Shown in pieces: positions 42,122 through 53,282 of a DNA stretch of 64,000 nucleotides. Within the stretch, counting starts at the first letter, position 1. Every line of letters starts with the position of its first letter. Made by a program: the position numbers and the translations under genes. Source of the stretch: Methylorubrum rhodesianum (GTDB lineage: Bacteria; Pseudomonadota; Alphaproteobacteria; Rhizobiales; Beijerinckiaceae). The stretch is from assembly GCF_014199985.1 (NCBI RefSeq), contig NZ_JACHOS010000006.1:1-64000 (forward strand). The letters are read 5' to 3'. The notes under the pieces were generated by a model. That model was not told the DNA's origin and searched no databases. It saw only the letters and a program-made list of their open reading frames with translations.

Positions 42122-42965
42122 AGGCGTGACCGGCGCGCAGGCCCTCGCGCACCCGCTGGCCGAGGCGCAGGAACTCGGGCGTCTCGCGGATCTCCAGCGG
42201 ACGCTCCCGCCCGAGCGCGGTGCAATCGACGATGTCGACGATCCGGCCGGGGCGCGGCGACATCACCACGACGCGGGTCGAGAGGTAGACCGCCTCGGGG
42301 ATCGAGTGGGTGACGAACAGGACCGTCTTGGCGGTCTTGCGCCATAGTTCGAGCAGTTGCGCGTTGAGGTGATCACGCACGATCTCGTCCAGCGCCCCGA
42401 AGGGCTCGTCCATCAGCAGCAGCTTCGGATCGAAGCAGAGGGCGCGGGCGATCGAGGCGCGTTGCTGCATGCCGCCGGAGAGCTGCCAGGGGAACTTGTT
42501 GGCGAAGCCGGAGAGCTGCACGAGGTCGAGGTAGCGGGCCACCCGCTCCCGCCGCTCGGCGCGCGGCAGGCCGAAGATCTCGAGCGGCAGCGCGACGTTG
42601 CGCGCGATGGTCCGCCACGGATAGAGCGCGGGCGCCTGGAACACGAAGCCGTAGTCGCGCCGCAGCCGCGCCGCCTCGGCGCCGACGCCGTTGACCGTCA
42701 GTTCGCCGCCGGTCGGCCGTTCGAGGTCGGCGACGCAGCGCAGCAGCGTGGTCTTGCCGCAACCGGACGGGCCGATGAAGGAGACGAATTCGCCCGGCGC
42801 CACCGCGAGATCGACGTCGGAGAGGGCGTGAACCGGCCCGTCGGCGGTGGGGTAGGTCAGCGACAGACCGCGTGCCGCGATGACGGGTGCCGCCGGCACC
42901 GGGCGCGGCGCCGCGGGCTCGAACTCGGGCGGCTGTTTGAGGGCGAGGGCGCCGGCACGCGACAT
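42111..42965 (-). CDS. ABC transporter ATP-binding protein (nucleobase cluster)
   Basis: A 284-residue ATPase with all motifs intact: Walker A GPSGCGKTTLL (about 65-75), Q-loop FVFQAPALYPWR, signature LSGGMQQRASIARAL, Walker B LLLMDEPFGALDEI, switch His in VTHSIPEAVYLSTR. It is the first of the four transporter genes. It follows rutF by 237 bp on the same strand and is likely co-regulated with the rut genes. This ABC set is the probable uracil/pyrimidine importer of this genome (inference from context). Confidence 0.88.
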   Translation of the reverse strand: MSRAGALALKQPPEFEPAAPRPVPAAPVIAARGLSLTYPTADGPVHALSDVDLAVAPGEFVSFIGPSGCGKTTLLRCVADLERPTGGELTVNGVGAEAARLRRDYGFVFQAPALYPWRTIARNVALPLEIFGLPRAERRERVARYLDLVQLSGFANKFPWQLSGGMQQRASIARALCFDPKLLLMDEPFGALDEIVRDHLNAQLLELWRKTAKTVLFVTHSIPEAVYLSTRVVVMSPRPGRIVDIVDCTALGRERPLEIRETPEFLRLGQRVREGLRAGHAYDA

Positions 42966-43202
42966 GGCAGGGCTTCGTTCCGTGGGTTTCGGGTCGGCGC
43001 TCGGTCGGTCGTCCGGGAGCCGGGGGCGGCCCGGGGAGGAGAGGAAGGCGGGCCCGCCGCCGGACATCTTCGCTCCGCCGGATCGAGCATTTTCCGTGCC
43101 GTCCGCGCCCGCCGCGTAGGCTGGGCCGAACGGCGAAGGCGTCCGGCCGGCGATGCGCAGGGTGCGGGTGGCGACCGAGGCCGGGCGCGGGCCGGTCACC
43201 GC

Positions 43203-43826
43203 TCAGGCGCTCCGGAGGGCCCGCGCCGGCCCCTCGGCGGACCGGACTCCGACGGTGCGAACGGCGCGCGCCGGTTCGGCCGGGGCGGATCCGCTCCGCG
43301 GCGCGGAGGAAAGCGTGTGGTAGCGGCGCTCGCTGTAGAGCAGCGCGTCGGCCTGGCCCGGCGCGGCGAGGGCCTCGACCACACAGTAGAGCACGTCGTG
43401 GCTGCCGACGGCGTGGCGCCCGACGATGCGGCAGTCGAAGCTGACGAGAGCGTCGGCCAGCGCGGGCGCCCCGCTGCGCAGCCGCCGCCACGTGCCCGCC
43501 GCGAAGCGCTCGTCCATGGGCGTGCGGCCCCCGAACAGGCCCGCCACCGCCTCGTGGCCCTCGCCGAGGGTGTTCACGCACAGCGTTCCGTTATGGGTGA
43601 GGGCGGCGTAGGCGGAGGAGGCGCGGTTGACGCAGACCAGCAGCGTCGGCGGCGCGTCGCTGACGCTGCACACGGCCGAGGCGGTGAAGCCGGCCCGCCC
43701 GCCCGGCCCGTCGGTGGTGATCAGATGCACCGCGCTCGCGAGCCGGGACATCGCCTCGCGGTAGGCGCTCGCATCGACGGGGACGGCGGCGGCGCTCTCG
43801 GGCTCAGTCATGGCGGGCTCGGTCAT
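43203..43826 (-). CDS. rutF: FMN reductase of pyrimidine utilisation (RutF)
   Basis: A 207-residue flavin reductase of the HpaC/RutF family that supplies reduced FMN to RutA. The flavin-binding core is seen as [37 protein letters not shown] and [12 protein letters not shown]. It is longer than E. coli RutF (about 165) because of an N-terminal extension with a repeated MTEP and an Ala/Arg/Pro-rich C-terminal tail. Start 43826 or 43811. Last of the rutABCDF block. Confidence 0.86.
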   Translation of the reverse strand: MTEPAMTEPESAAAVPVDASAYREAMSRLASAVHLITTDGPGGRAGFTASAVCSVSDAPPTLLVCVNRASSAYAALTHNGTLCVNTLGEGHEAVAGLFGGRTPMDERFAAGTWRRLRSGAPALADALVSFDCRIVGRHAVGSHDVLYCVVEALAAPGQADALLYSERRYHTLSSAPRSGSAPAEPARAVRTVGVRSAEGPARALRSA

Positions 43827-43857
43827 GGCGGCGGCCTTGTCATGAGGGTGGGGCGCT

Positions 43858-45037
<1,180 letters not shown>

Positions 45038-45051
45038 GGGGCAGTCTCCGG

Positions 45052-45797
45052 TCAGACGGGGATGCGGCGGGCCTCGTCGGAGTGAAGCGCGGCCTCGAAG
45101 GCGGCGACGTCTGACACCCAGCCGAAGAAGGTCTCGATGTTGAGGAGCGCGCCCTCCTGCAGGGCGGGCGGGCCGGCCTGATGGGTGGCGTCGGCGAGCA
45201 CGATCCCGAAATACTCGCGGTGGTAGCCGTCCCGCAGGGTCGATTCTACGCAGACATTCGTGGCGATGCCGGTGAAGACCAGGGTGCGGATGCCCCGGGC
45301 CCGCAGCATGCTGTCCAGCGGCGTGTTGTAGAAGCCGCTGTAGCGCGGCTTGGCCAGGACGATGTCGCCGGGCTCCGGCCTCAGCGCATCGACCAGCGCG
45401 TAGTCCCAGGTGCCCTTGGCGAGCAGCCGGCCGTTCATCCCCGGCCGGCGGCGCATGGTCTTGAGCGCGTTCGACTTGTGCCAGTTCGGCGAGCCCGGCC
45501 CCCCGGCCTCGACGTAGTCCGGATCCCAGCCGTTCTGGAACCAGATCACGCGGATGCCGGCCGCGCGGGCCGCCGCCACGGCCCGGGCGATCCGCTCGAT
45601 CACCGGCCCGGTCGCCGAGACGTCGAAGCCGGCGAGATCGAGGTAACCGCCCTTGGTCGCGTAGGCGTTCTGCATGTCGACGACGATCAGCGCGGTCGTA
45701 TCCGCGTCGAAGGCGATCGGCTCGGGGCGCGCCGGCAGCGCGACCGCGCCGTGGCGGCCGGACGGGTCGCGGTAGCCCGCGGGGGCCTCGGCCTCCA

Positions 45798-45798
<1 letters not shown>
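45052..45798 (-). CDS. rutB: Ureidoacrylate amidohydrolase RutB
   Basis: A 248-residue isochorismatase-like hydrolase releasing carbamate from (Z)-3-ureidoacrylate. The triad is Asp in [16 protein letters not shown], Lys in [15 protein letters not shown] and Cys in [18 protein letters not shown]. The KPRYSGF and [11 protein letters not shown] blocks are specific to RutB. The ATG overlaps the rutA stop by one base. Confidence 0.92.
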
Positions 45799-46916
<1,118 letters not shown>

Positions 46917-46983
46917 GACAAACCCCCGCTCGCTCGTCCGGCCGGCACTTGGAAGAGCCGGCGACAACTGGACGGTAGCAAGT

Positions 46984-46999
46984 CAGACCATTTGGTCAA
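46984..46999. promoter_or_regulatory. RutR operator, proximal
   Basis: The bases cagaccatttggtcaa match the RutR consensus TTGACCAnnTGGTCAA at 12 of 14 defined positions. The site is upstream of rutA and downstream of rutR. Confidence 0.85.
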
Positions 47000-47016
47000 A
47001 CTTTGAGAGCCGATAT

Positions 47017-47032
47017 TTGACCGTTTGCACAA
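47017..47032. promoter_or_regulatory. RutR operator-like site, distal
   Basis: The bases ttgaccgtttgcacaa match the RutR consensus at 11 of 14 defined positions, with a perfect left half. Centre-to-centre distance from the proximal site is 33 bp, about three helical turns, so two dimers could bind the same DNA face. Confidence 0.65.
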
Positions 47033-47143
47033 ACTCTCCGCGCGATGCCCGCGGGGCGGGCCGACATTGCTCACGGCCGATGCGGTTTCGCCCGGTTCGC
47101 TTCGGGTCTCGGCGCGGGGGCGTCGCGAATCAGGCCAGTCCGA

Positions 47144-47785
47144 TCAGGCCAGTCCGAGGCTCGCCAGGATCAGCCTCTGGGTGCTCTCCACCGTCTGCTC
47201 GAAGAAGGCCTCGTCGCTGAGGTCGCGCCCGGTGATGGCCTCCACCTGCACCGCGAAGTCGGCGTAGTGCTGGGTCACCGCCCAGATCGCGAAGACGAGG
47301 TGGCGGGGATCGTGCGGGGCGATGCGCCCGTCCGCGATCCAGCCGCGCAGCACCGCGGCCTTGGCCTCGACCAGGGCCCGCAGGGGCCCTTCGAGTTCGG
47401 CGCGCAGCAGCGGCGCGCCCTGGACGATCTCGAGGCAGAACAGCCGCGAGGCCCGCGGCGCGTCCCGGGAGAGGGTGATCTTCGAGCGGATGTAGCGCCG
47501 GAGCGCCTCGGCCGGCTCGGATTCCGCGTCGAGCGCGTGGAGCGGGTCGAGCCAGACATCGAGCACGCGCCGCAGCACGGCGACGTAGAGGTCTTCCTTG
47601 GTGCGGAAGTAATAGAGCAGGTTCGTCTTCGAGAGCCCGGCGCGCAGGGCGATCTGGTCGAGGCTGGCGCCGTGCAGGCCGACGGTCGAGAAGACCTCCA
47701 GCCCGGCATCGAGCACGGCTTCCCGGCGCAGGGCGCCGTCGCGCCGCTGCCGGCGCGCAGGGGCCCCGATCCCGCTTCCGACCAC
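47144..47785 (-). CDS. rutR: TetR-family regulator RutR
   Basis: A 213-residue TetR regulator (E. coli RutR 212). The recognition region is LDQIALRAGLSKTNLLYYF, nearly identical to RutR, followed by TKEDLYVAVLRRVLDVWL. The ligand domain shows RASRLFCLEIVQGAPLL and WAVTQHYADFAVQVEAITG. RutR binds uracil or thymine and releases rut operators. Starts with GTG 47785. It lies upstream of rutA on the same strand with both operators in the gap between them. Confidence 0.93.
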   Translation of the reverse strand: MVGSGIGAPARRQRRDGALRREAVLDAGLEVFSTVGLHGASLDQIALRAGLSKTNLLYYFRTKEDLYVAVLRRVLDVWLDPLHALDAESEPAEALRRYIRSKITLSRDAPRASRLFCLEIVQGAPLLRAELEGPLRALVEAKAAVLRGWIADGRIAPHDPRHLVFAIWAVTQHYADFAVQVEAITGRDLSDEAFFEQTVESTQRLILASLGLA

Positions 47786-47902
47786 GCCCGCGCCTCCCGA
47801 TCCCTCGCCGCTCCTCGCGCGGCTCCCGGATCACCTATCCGATCCCGGGCGCGCCACCAATCGCCGGCGCCGCGACCGGCCCTGCCGGACGATCGAAGAC
47901 CG

Positions 47903-48400
47903 TCACGCGAACGAAATGATCCAGGGCTCGCCGAAGCGATGCTCCTCCAAGTTCACCCCGGGGCCGTCCCGGTCGATCACCCAGAAATCCTGCGGCCGGT
48001 CGAGCGGCGTCAGAACGCCGTGCCACGTGCCGGGCGCGTAGCAGACGCCCTGGCCGGGAGCGGTGAGGAAGGCCCGCGGCCGTCCGGGCGTGCCGCCCTC
48101 GTCCGGGCAGACGACGACGAGGAAGGGCGCGGCGTCGAGGGGAATGAAGGCCTGGGCGCCGAGCGGGTGGCGCTCGACGAGGCTCAGGCGGAGCGGCAGC
48201 GTGTAGGGATCGGCCTCGACGGCGCCGATCACCACCCGTCCGCCCGCGCCCGCGACGGCCACCTGCGCGAGGTCGTGGAAGCGGCGAGCCTTGCCGGCGT
48301 TCATCGGCCGCGGGGCGATGCCCGCCCTGTCGATCACCGTGCCGAACGGCGCGAAGGCTGCCTGAGTCAGCGGCTCGACGGGGATCTGCCGGTCTCTCAC
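47903..48400 (-). CDS. allA: Ureidoglycolate lyase
   Basis: A 165-residue AllA-fold protein (E. coli AllA 160) splitting (S)-ureidoglycolate into glyoxylate and urea. Blocks: PLTQAAFAPFGTVID at the N-terminus, LSLVERHPLGAQAFIPLD (about 86-103), YAPGTWHGVLTPLD and the conserved Glu-Glu-His in VNLEEHRF. It starts with GTG 48400, overlapping the allE stop (GTGA). It provides the last step of the purine branch. Confidence 0.91.
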   Translation of the reverse strand: MRDRQIPVEPLTQAAFAPFGTVIDRAGIAPRPMNAGKARRFHDLAQVAVAGAGGRVVIGAVEADPYTLPLRLSLVERHPLGAQAFIPLDAAPFLVVVCPDEGGTPGRPRAFLTAPGQGVCYAPGTWHGVLTPLDRPQDFWVIDRDGPGVNLEEHRFGEPWIISFA

Positions 48401-49236
48401 CGGGACGCCCCGAACGGCGCGAGCGCCGCGTGGCGGTTCACGTCCTTGTAGAGCAGGTAGCGGAAGGGGCCGGGGCCGCCGGCGTAGCAGGCCTGCGGGC
48501 AGAAGGCGCGCAGCCACAGGAAGTCGCCGGCCTCGACCTCGACCCAGTCGCGGTTGAGCCGGTAGACCGCCTTGCCCTCCAGCACGAACAGGCCGTGCTC
48601 CATCACATGCGTCTCCTCGAACGGGATGACCCCTCCGGGCCGAAGTGTGACGATGTTGACGTGCATGTCGTGGCGCAGGTCGTCGGGCGGGACGAAGCGG
48701 GTGGTGGCCCAGGCGCCGTCGGTGTCGGGCATCGCCACCGGGGCGCTCTCGGATTCGTGGGTGACGAGGGCCGGCGGGCAGGCGATGCCCTCGACGTGCT
48801 GGTAGGCCTTGCGGATCCAGTGGAAGCGCGCCGGCTCGTCTCCCTCGCCGCGCAGGCTCCAGGCCGCCCCCGGCGGCAGGTAGACGTAGCTGCCGGGGCG
48901 CAGGGCGTGCGCCTGTCCGTCGAGGACGAGGCGGAGGCGGCCGCCGACCACGAACAGCACGCCCTCGGCGCGGGGGTCGGGCTCCGGCCGCTCGCTGCCG
49001 CCGCCGGGCGCCAGCTCCATCAGGTACTGCGCGAAGGTCTCGGAGAAGCCCGACAGGGGCCGCGACAGCATCCAGGCCCGCGTCCCCTCCCAGAACGGCA
49101 GCACGCTCGTGACGATGTCGCGCATCACCCCCTTCGGAATGACGGCGTAGGCCTCTGTGAACACGGCCCGGCCCGTCATCAGCGCCGTCTGGGGCGGCAG
49201 CCCGCCGCAGGGCGGATTGTAGGGGGAAGCGGTCAT
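48397..49236 (-). CDS. allE: (S)-ureidoglycine aminohydrolase
   Basis: A 279-residue bicupin (E. coli AllE about 261). The second cupin carries the Mn ligands in GGVIPFEETHVMEHGLFVLEG (Glu, His, His; about 210-230) and a later Gln/His region (RAFCPQACYAGG). The first cupin (VLFVVGGRLRLVLDG, LRPGSYVYLPPGAAWS) is degenerate, as in the family. It releases ammonia from ureidoglycine to give ureidoglycolate. It lies between puuD and allA. Confidence 0.91.
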   Translation of the reverse strand: MTASPYNPPCGGLPPQTALMTGRAVFTEAYAVIPKGVMRDIVTSVLPFWEGTRAWMLSRPLSGFSETFAQYLMELAPGGGSERPEPDPRAEGVLFVVGGRLRLVLDGQAHALRPGSYVYLPPGAAWSLRGEGDEPARFHWIRKAYQHVEGIACPPALVTHESESAPVAMPDTDGAWATTRFVPPDDLRHDMHVNIVTLRPGGVIPFEETHVMEHGLFVLEGKAVYRLNRDWVEVEAGDFLWLRAFCPQACYAGGPGPFRYLLYKDVNRHAALAPFGASR

Positions 49237-49253
49237 GGCGAGGGTTTCCGGTG

Positions 49254-50525
49254 TCACGGGGTCGGGCGGAGATCTCGGTGCGCGGCGTCCGCCAGCCAGG
49301 CCGCGATCACGCCGCGCTCCGCGTCGGTCATCTCGGTCACGTTGTTGGGCGGCATGTTGTGGGTCAGCACGACCTGCCGCCGGATCGCCTCGGCCTGACG
49401 GCCGATGGCCTCGGCGGTGTCGAGACGAACGCCCTTCGGCGCGACGCCGATCCCGTCCCAGACCGGTTCGGCCGCGTGGCACATGGCGCAGCGCCCTGCG
49501 ACGAGTTCGACGACGTGGTCCGGCGCCGCGGCGCCCCCGTGACCGGCCGAGGCCAGGGCGGCGACCGGCGGGCCCTCGGCCTGCGGCGGCAGGCCCAGCA
49601 CCGCGCGGCCCCCGGCACTTCCGGCGACGGCGAGGACGAAGGCCGCAGCCAATCCCACTGACGCCACGGCCCAGGCCCACCACGGCGAGCGGGCGTGGTC
49701 GGCATGGCGCACGTTGTAGAAGAAGCGGATCACCGCACCCGAGGCGGTGACGAGCGCGACGATGAGCGGGATCGTCGCCTTCGACGCGAACAGCATCGGG
49801 TAGTGGTTGGCGATCATCATCAGCACGACCGGCAGGGTCAGGTAGTTGTTCTGCGCCGAGCGCTGCTTGGCCTGCTTGCCGAGGCTCGGATCCGGCCGCT
49901 CCCCCTTCATGAGCGCGGCGACGACCTTGCGCTGGTTCGGGATGATGAGGAAGAAGACGTTGCCGGCCATCCACGTCGCCATCAGGGCGCCGGTATGGAT
50001 CAGGGCGCCGCGGCCGCTGAACACCTGCGAGAAGCCGAAGGCGGCGAGCGTGATGGCCAGCAGGCCGATCGCCGCGAGGCCCGTCTCGCTCTCGCCGAGC
50101 CTTGAGCGGCAGATGCGGTCGTAGACCACCCAGCCGAGCGCCAACGCCCCGATGCCGAGCGCCGCCGCGGCGGGGGCCGACAGGTCCATCACGGCCGGGT
50201 CGACGAGGTAGAGCTGGGCCTGCGCGTAGTAGATCCAGGCCAGCAGCACGAAGCCCGACAGCCACGTCGTATAGGCCTGCCATTTGTGCCAGGTGAGGTC
50301 CGGGGAGAGGTGCTCCGGCGCGACGAAATACTTGCGCATCTCGTAGAAGCCGCCGCCATGCACCTGCCAGGCGGCGGCGCCTTCGCCGGCCGGGATGTCC
50401 GGCGTCCGCTTCAGCGACGCGTCGAGATGCATGAAGAAGAACGACGAGCCGATCCAGGCCATCGCCGCAACGATGTGGAGCCAGCGCAGCAGCATGCTCC
50501 CCCATTCCCAGACGAAGCTCTCCAC
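49254..50525 (-). CDS. puuD: Membrane-bound urate oxidase (urate hydroxylase) with C-terminal cytochrome c
   Basis: A 423-residue inner-membrane protein of the bacterial PuuD type, unrelated to classical uricase. About eight hydrophobic helices occupy the first 310 residues, with conserved histidines in LLRWLHIVAAMAWIG and HKWQAYTTWLSGF. A C-terminal haem-c domain has CAMCH (about 346-350) and a distal Met in HNMPPNN. It oxidises urate to 5-hydroxyisourate with electrons passed to the respiratory chain through its cytochrome. Starts with GTG 50525 (ATG 50495 possible). It diverges from a LysR gene. Confidence 0.93.
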   Translation of the reverse strand: MESFVWEWGSMLLRWLHIVAAMAWIGSSFFFMHLDASLKRTPDIPAGEGAAAWQVHGGGFYEMRKYFVAPEHLSPDLTWHKWQAYTTWLSGFVLLAWIYYAQAQLYLVDPAVMDLSAPAAAALGIGALALGWVVYDRICRSRLGESETGLAAIGLLAITLAAFGFSQVFSGRGALIHTGALMATWMAGNVFFLIIPNQRKVVAALMKGERPDPSLGKQAKQRSAQNNYLTLPVVLMMIANHYPMLFASKATIPLIVALVTASGAVIRFFYNVRHADHARSPWWAWAVASVGLAAAFVLAVAGSAGGRAVLGLPPQAEGPPVAALASAGHGGAAAPDHVVELVAGRCAMCHAAEPVWDGIGVAPKGVRLDTAEAIGRQAEAIRRQVVLTHNMPPNNVTEMTDAERGVIAAWLADAAHRDLRPTP

Positions 50526-50660
50526 CGCCTCTTCCTCTCCTGTCCGGCCGCGATCCTACCGCTGCGGGCGGGCTTGTATGCCCATCAAATTCCTTGCCAG
50601 TTTTCGAAATTTTCGCGAGATCGAAGATCGTTTCGGCGAGCGTGCAGGGTGCGGAGGGGG
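50526..50660. promoter_or_regulatory. Divergent puuD / LysR promoter region with TTTTCGAAA motif
   Basis: This 135-bp gap is AT-richer than its flanks and contains ttttcgaaa (50601-50609). A close copy, ttttcgaaag (53140-53149), lies in the divergent puuE/hydroxyisourate hydrolase gap. The shared palindromic core is a candidate operator for the LysR regulator encoded here. Confidence 0.5.
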
Positions 50661-51593
50661 ATGCTGTCGCTGGAGAGTATCCGCATCTTCATGCGCGCGG
50701 CGGAGACCGGCAGCTTCTCGGCCGCCGGCCGCGCGCTGCGCCTGTCGCCCTCGGTGATCAGCTACCGCATCCAGACGCTGGAGGAGCATCTCGGCTGCCT
50801 GCTGCTCACCCGCACGACGCGGCGGATGAACCTGACGGAGGCCGGCCGCGTCTTCTACGACCGCTGCCTCGACATCGCCGCCTCCGTGGAGCGGGCGGAG
50901 AAGAGCGTCGAGACCCAGGGCGCCGCGCCGCGTGGGACGCTGAAGGTCACCGCCCCCCTGGCCCTGGGCCGGCGCGTCGTGGCGCCGCTGATCCCCGCCT
51001 TCCGCGAGCGCCATCCGGAGACGGATGTCCACCTCCGGCTCTCCGATCACCTGCTCGACCTCGTGCAGGAGGCGGTCGACGTGGCGGTCCGGCTGGCGCA
51101 GATGCGCGACTCGACCTTCACCCTGCGCAAGGTCGCCGAGATCGAGCGGATCCTGTGCGCCTCACCGGACTATCTCGCCGAGCATCCCGCCCCCGGGAGC
51201 CCGGCCGAGCTCATCGATCATTCCTGCCTGCTGCTGCGGTTTCCCGGCTCCGAGCAATTCCGCTGGAGCTTGCGCGACGGCGACGAGGTCGTGACGCTGC
51301 CCGTGTCCGGGCGCATCGACGCGGATGACGGCGACGTGCTGACCGAATGGGCGATTCAGGGGCTGGGCATCGTCCTCAAGCCCGTCTTCGAGGTGGCGCC
51401 CTACCTCGCCGACGGCCGCCTCGTGCCGGTCCTGCCGCGGACGCCGCCGCTCCCGGTGACCCTCGGCGTGGTCTATCCGTCGCGAAAGATGCTGCCCAAC
51501 CGTGCCAAGACCTTCGTCGAGATGACGACCGAGGCCCTGCGCGCCCATGTCGGCGCCGGGCTCGACCTGATCGGCCGGCGACTGGCGCGTTAG
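50661..51593 (+). CDS. LysR-family regulator, probable purine/urate catabolism regulator
   Basis: A 310-residue LysR protein. The helix-turn-helix is ETGSFSAAGRALRLSPSVIS (about 15-34), followed by LEEHLGCLLLTRTTRRMNLT. The effector domain begins near residue 92 (GTLKVTAPLALGRRVVAPL). A GGAGGGGG ribosome-binding site precedes the ATG. It lies between puuD (divergent) and puuE (convergent), so control of urate and allantoin genes is likely; the effector may be urate or a ureide (inference). Confidence 0.86.
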   Translation: MLSLESIRIFMRAAETGSFSAAGRALRLSPSVISYRIQTLEEHLGCLLLTRTTRRMNLTEAGRVFYDRCLDIAASVERAEKSVETQGAAPRGTLKVTAPLALGRRVVAPLIPAFRERHPETDVHLRLSDHLLDLVQEAVDVAVRLAQMRDSTFTLRKVAEIERILCASPDYLAEHPAPGSPAELIDHSCLLLRFPGSEQFRWSLRDGDEVVTLPVSGRIDADDGDVLTEWAIQGLGIVLKPVFEVAPYLADGRLVPVLPRTPPLPVTLGVVYPSRKMLPNRAKTFVEMTTEALRAHVGAGLDLIGRRLAR

Positions 51594-51621
51594 GGGCGAG
51601 CGCCGGGAGGCCCGCGCGGGA

Positions 51622-53034
51622 TCAACCCGCCGACGGCAGGCGGTCCTTCAGCCGCAGCCACGCGATCCGCTCGATCTGGCGCAGCGCCTCCTGGAATTCC
51701 TGCTCGGGATCATTGCGCAGCCGCGCCTCGAACGCCGTCAGGATCGCCTCGCGGCCGCTGCCCTTGATCGCCATGACGAAGGGCAGGTCGAAGCGCGCGC
51801 GATAGGCCGCGTTCAGCCGCTCGAACCGCGCCAGCTCCTCGGCCGAGAGCGCGCCGAGGCCGGCGCTGCCCTGCTCGGCGGTGGAGGCCTGCGTCAGCTG
51901 CCCGGCCTGGGCGAGCCGTCCGGCGAGTTCGGGATGGGCGCGGATGAGGGCGCGCTGGCGCTCGGCGGGCAGGCCGCGCAGGGCGCCGACGAGGGCGGCA
52001 TGAAGCCCCTCCGCGCTGTCCTCGCGGGCGGTGAGGCCAGCCTGCCACGCCCGGAGCGCGATCTCCGGCGTGTCCTCGAAGATGTCGCCGAAGCGGGTGA
52101 GGAACTGCGCCGCGCTCATGGTGCTCGGGCGCAAGGCTTCGGCCGGGTGCCGGGCCGCCCAGTGCCGGGCGATGTCGATGCGGCGCGCCAGCCAGACGCC
52201 GTCATGGGCGGCGACGTGGTTGAGGAAGCGCGCGAGCGCGGCGATGCGGCCGGGCCGGCCGACCAGCCGGCAGTGGAGCCCCACCGACATCATCTTCGGC
52301 GCCGTGGCGCCCTCCGCGTAGAGCGCGTCGAAGCTGTCGCGCAGGTAGGCGAAGAAGTGCTCGCCGGTGTTGAAGCCCTGCGCGGTGGCGAAGCGCATGT
52401 CGTTGGCATCGAGGGTGTAGGGCACCACGAGGCCGGTTCCGGCCCGGCCGTACAGCCAGTAGGGCAGGTCGTCGGCGTAGGAATCGGCGAGATAGGCGAA
52501 GCCCCGTTCCAGGCCGAGTTCCAGCGTGTTGACGGAGGAGCGGCCGGTGTACCAGCCGAGGGGGCGCTCGCCCGTCACCTCCTCGTGCAGGCGGATCGCC
52601 GCATCCATCTGCGCCGCCTCCTCCGCGCGCGGCATGTCGCGGTAATCGATCCATTTGAGGCCGTGGCTGGCGATCTCCCAGGCCGCCTCCCGCATCGCGG
52701 CCACGACCTCCGGGTTGCGTGCCAGCGCCGTGGCGACGCCGAACACCGTCACCGGCACGCCGCGTTCGGTGAACAGGCGCCACAGCCGCCAGAAGCCGGC
52801 ACGGGCGCCGTACTCGTAGAGCGATTCCATGTTCATGTGGCGCTGGCCCGGCCAGGGTGCCGCGCCGACGATTTCGGAGAGGAACGCCTCGGAGGCCGCA
52901 TCCCCGTGCAGGATGCAGTTCTCGCCCCCCTCCTCGTAATTGAGCACGATCTGCACGGCGATCCGGGCGCCGCCGGGCCAGTCCGCCTGCGGAACGTCGC
53001 GGCCGTATCCGATCAAGTCGCGGGAGGTGTGCAT
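51622..53034 (-). CDS. puuE: Fused allantoinase (PuuE) and OHCU decarboxylase
   Basis: A 470-residue bifunctional protein. Residues 1-300 are the polysaccharide-deacetylase-like allantoinase PuuE (RDLIGYGRDVP, VLNYEEGGENCILHGD, ASHGLKWIDYRDM, GWYTGRSSVNTLELG). Residues 305-470 are 2-oxo-4-hydroxy-4-carboxy-5-ureidoimidazoline decarboxylase, with the catalytic His in RAHPELAG (about 367), Glu in STAEQGSAG (about 387) and LNAAYRARFDLPFVMAIKG. Together they turn OHCU into (S)-allantoin and then allantoate. Fusion of successive steps suggests channelling. The gene diverges from 5-hydroxyisourate hydrolase. Confidence 0.93.
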   Translation of the reverse strand: MHTSRDLIGYGRDVPQADWPGGARIAVQIVLNYEEGGENCILHGDAASEAFLSEIVGAAPWPGQRHMNMESLYEYGARAGFWRLWRLFTERGVPVTVFGVATALARNPEVVAAMREAAWEIASHGLKWIDYRDMPRAEEAAQMDAAIRLHEEVTGERPLGWYTGRSSVNTLELGLERGFAYLADSYADDLPYWLYGRAGTGLVVPYTLDANDMRFATAQGFNTGEHFFAYLRDSFDALYAEGATAPKMMSVGLHCRLVGRPGRIAALARFLNHVAAHDGVWLARRIDIARHWAARHPAEALRPSTMSAAQFLTRFGDIFEDTPEIALRAWQAGLTAREDSAEGLHAALVGALRGLPAERQRALIRAHPELAGRLAQAGQLTQASTAEQGSAGLGALSAEELARFERLNAAYRARFDLPFVMAIKGSGREAILTAFEARLRNDPEQEFQEALRQIERIAWLRLKDRLPSAG

Positions 53035-53282
53035 CGATGACCCCGGGTCTGCCGCGCAGGCGCGCGGATCGTTTCGGCTCGTTTCGGCCCATCGCGAAGG
53101 CGCCACGATAGCGCTGCGCCGTTCCGCGATCTGTCGGACTTTTCGAAAGCTGCTCCCGAAAATCCTGGCGAAAATCCGGGTTGGTGCGCGGGACCCGATC
53201 TGCAAGGGTTGCGCGGCCGGCGAAGCGCGACCGTAGGGCCGTTGCGGTCGCCCGGCGGCTCCCCAGGAGGAACCCGCATCCC
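53035..53282. promoter_or_regulatory. Divergent puuE / hydroxyisourate hydrolase promoter region
   Basis: This 248-bp gap contains ttttcgaaag at 53140-53149 (the motif shared with the puuD promoter) followed by two further tcccgaaaatcc / ggcgaaaatccg words (about 53155-53178). It is a likely binding region for a purine-pathway regulator. Confidence 0.5.
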
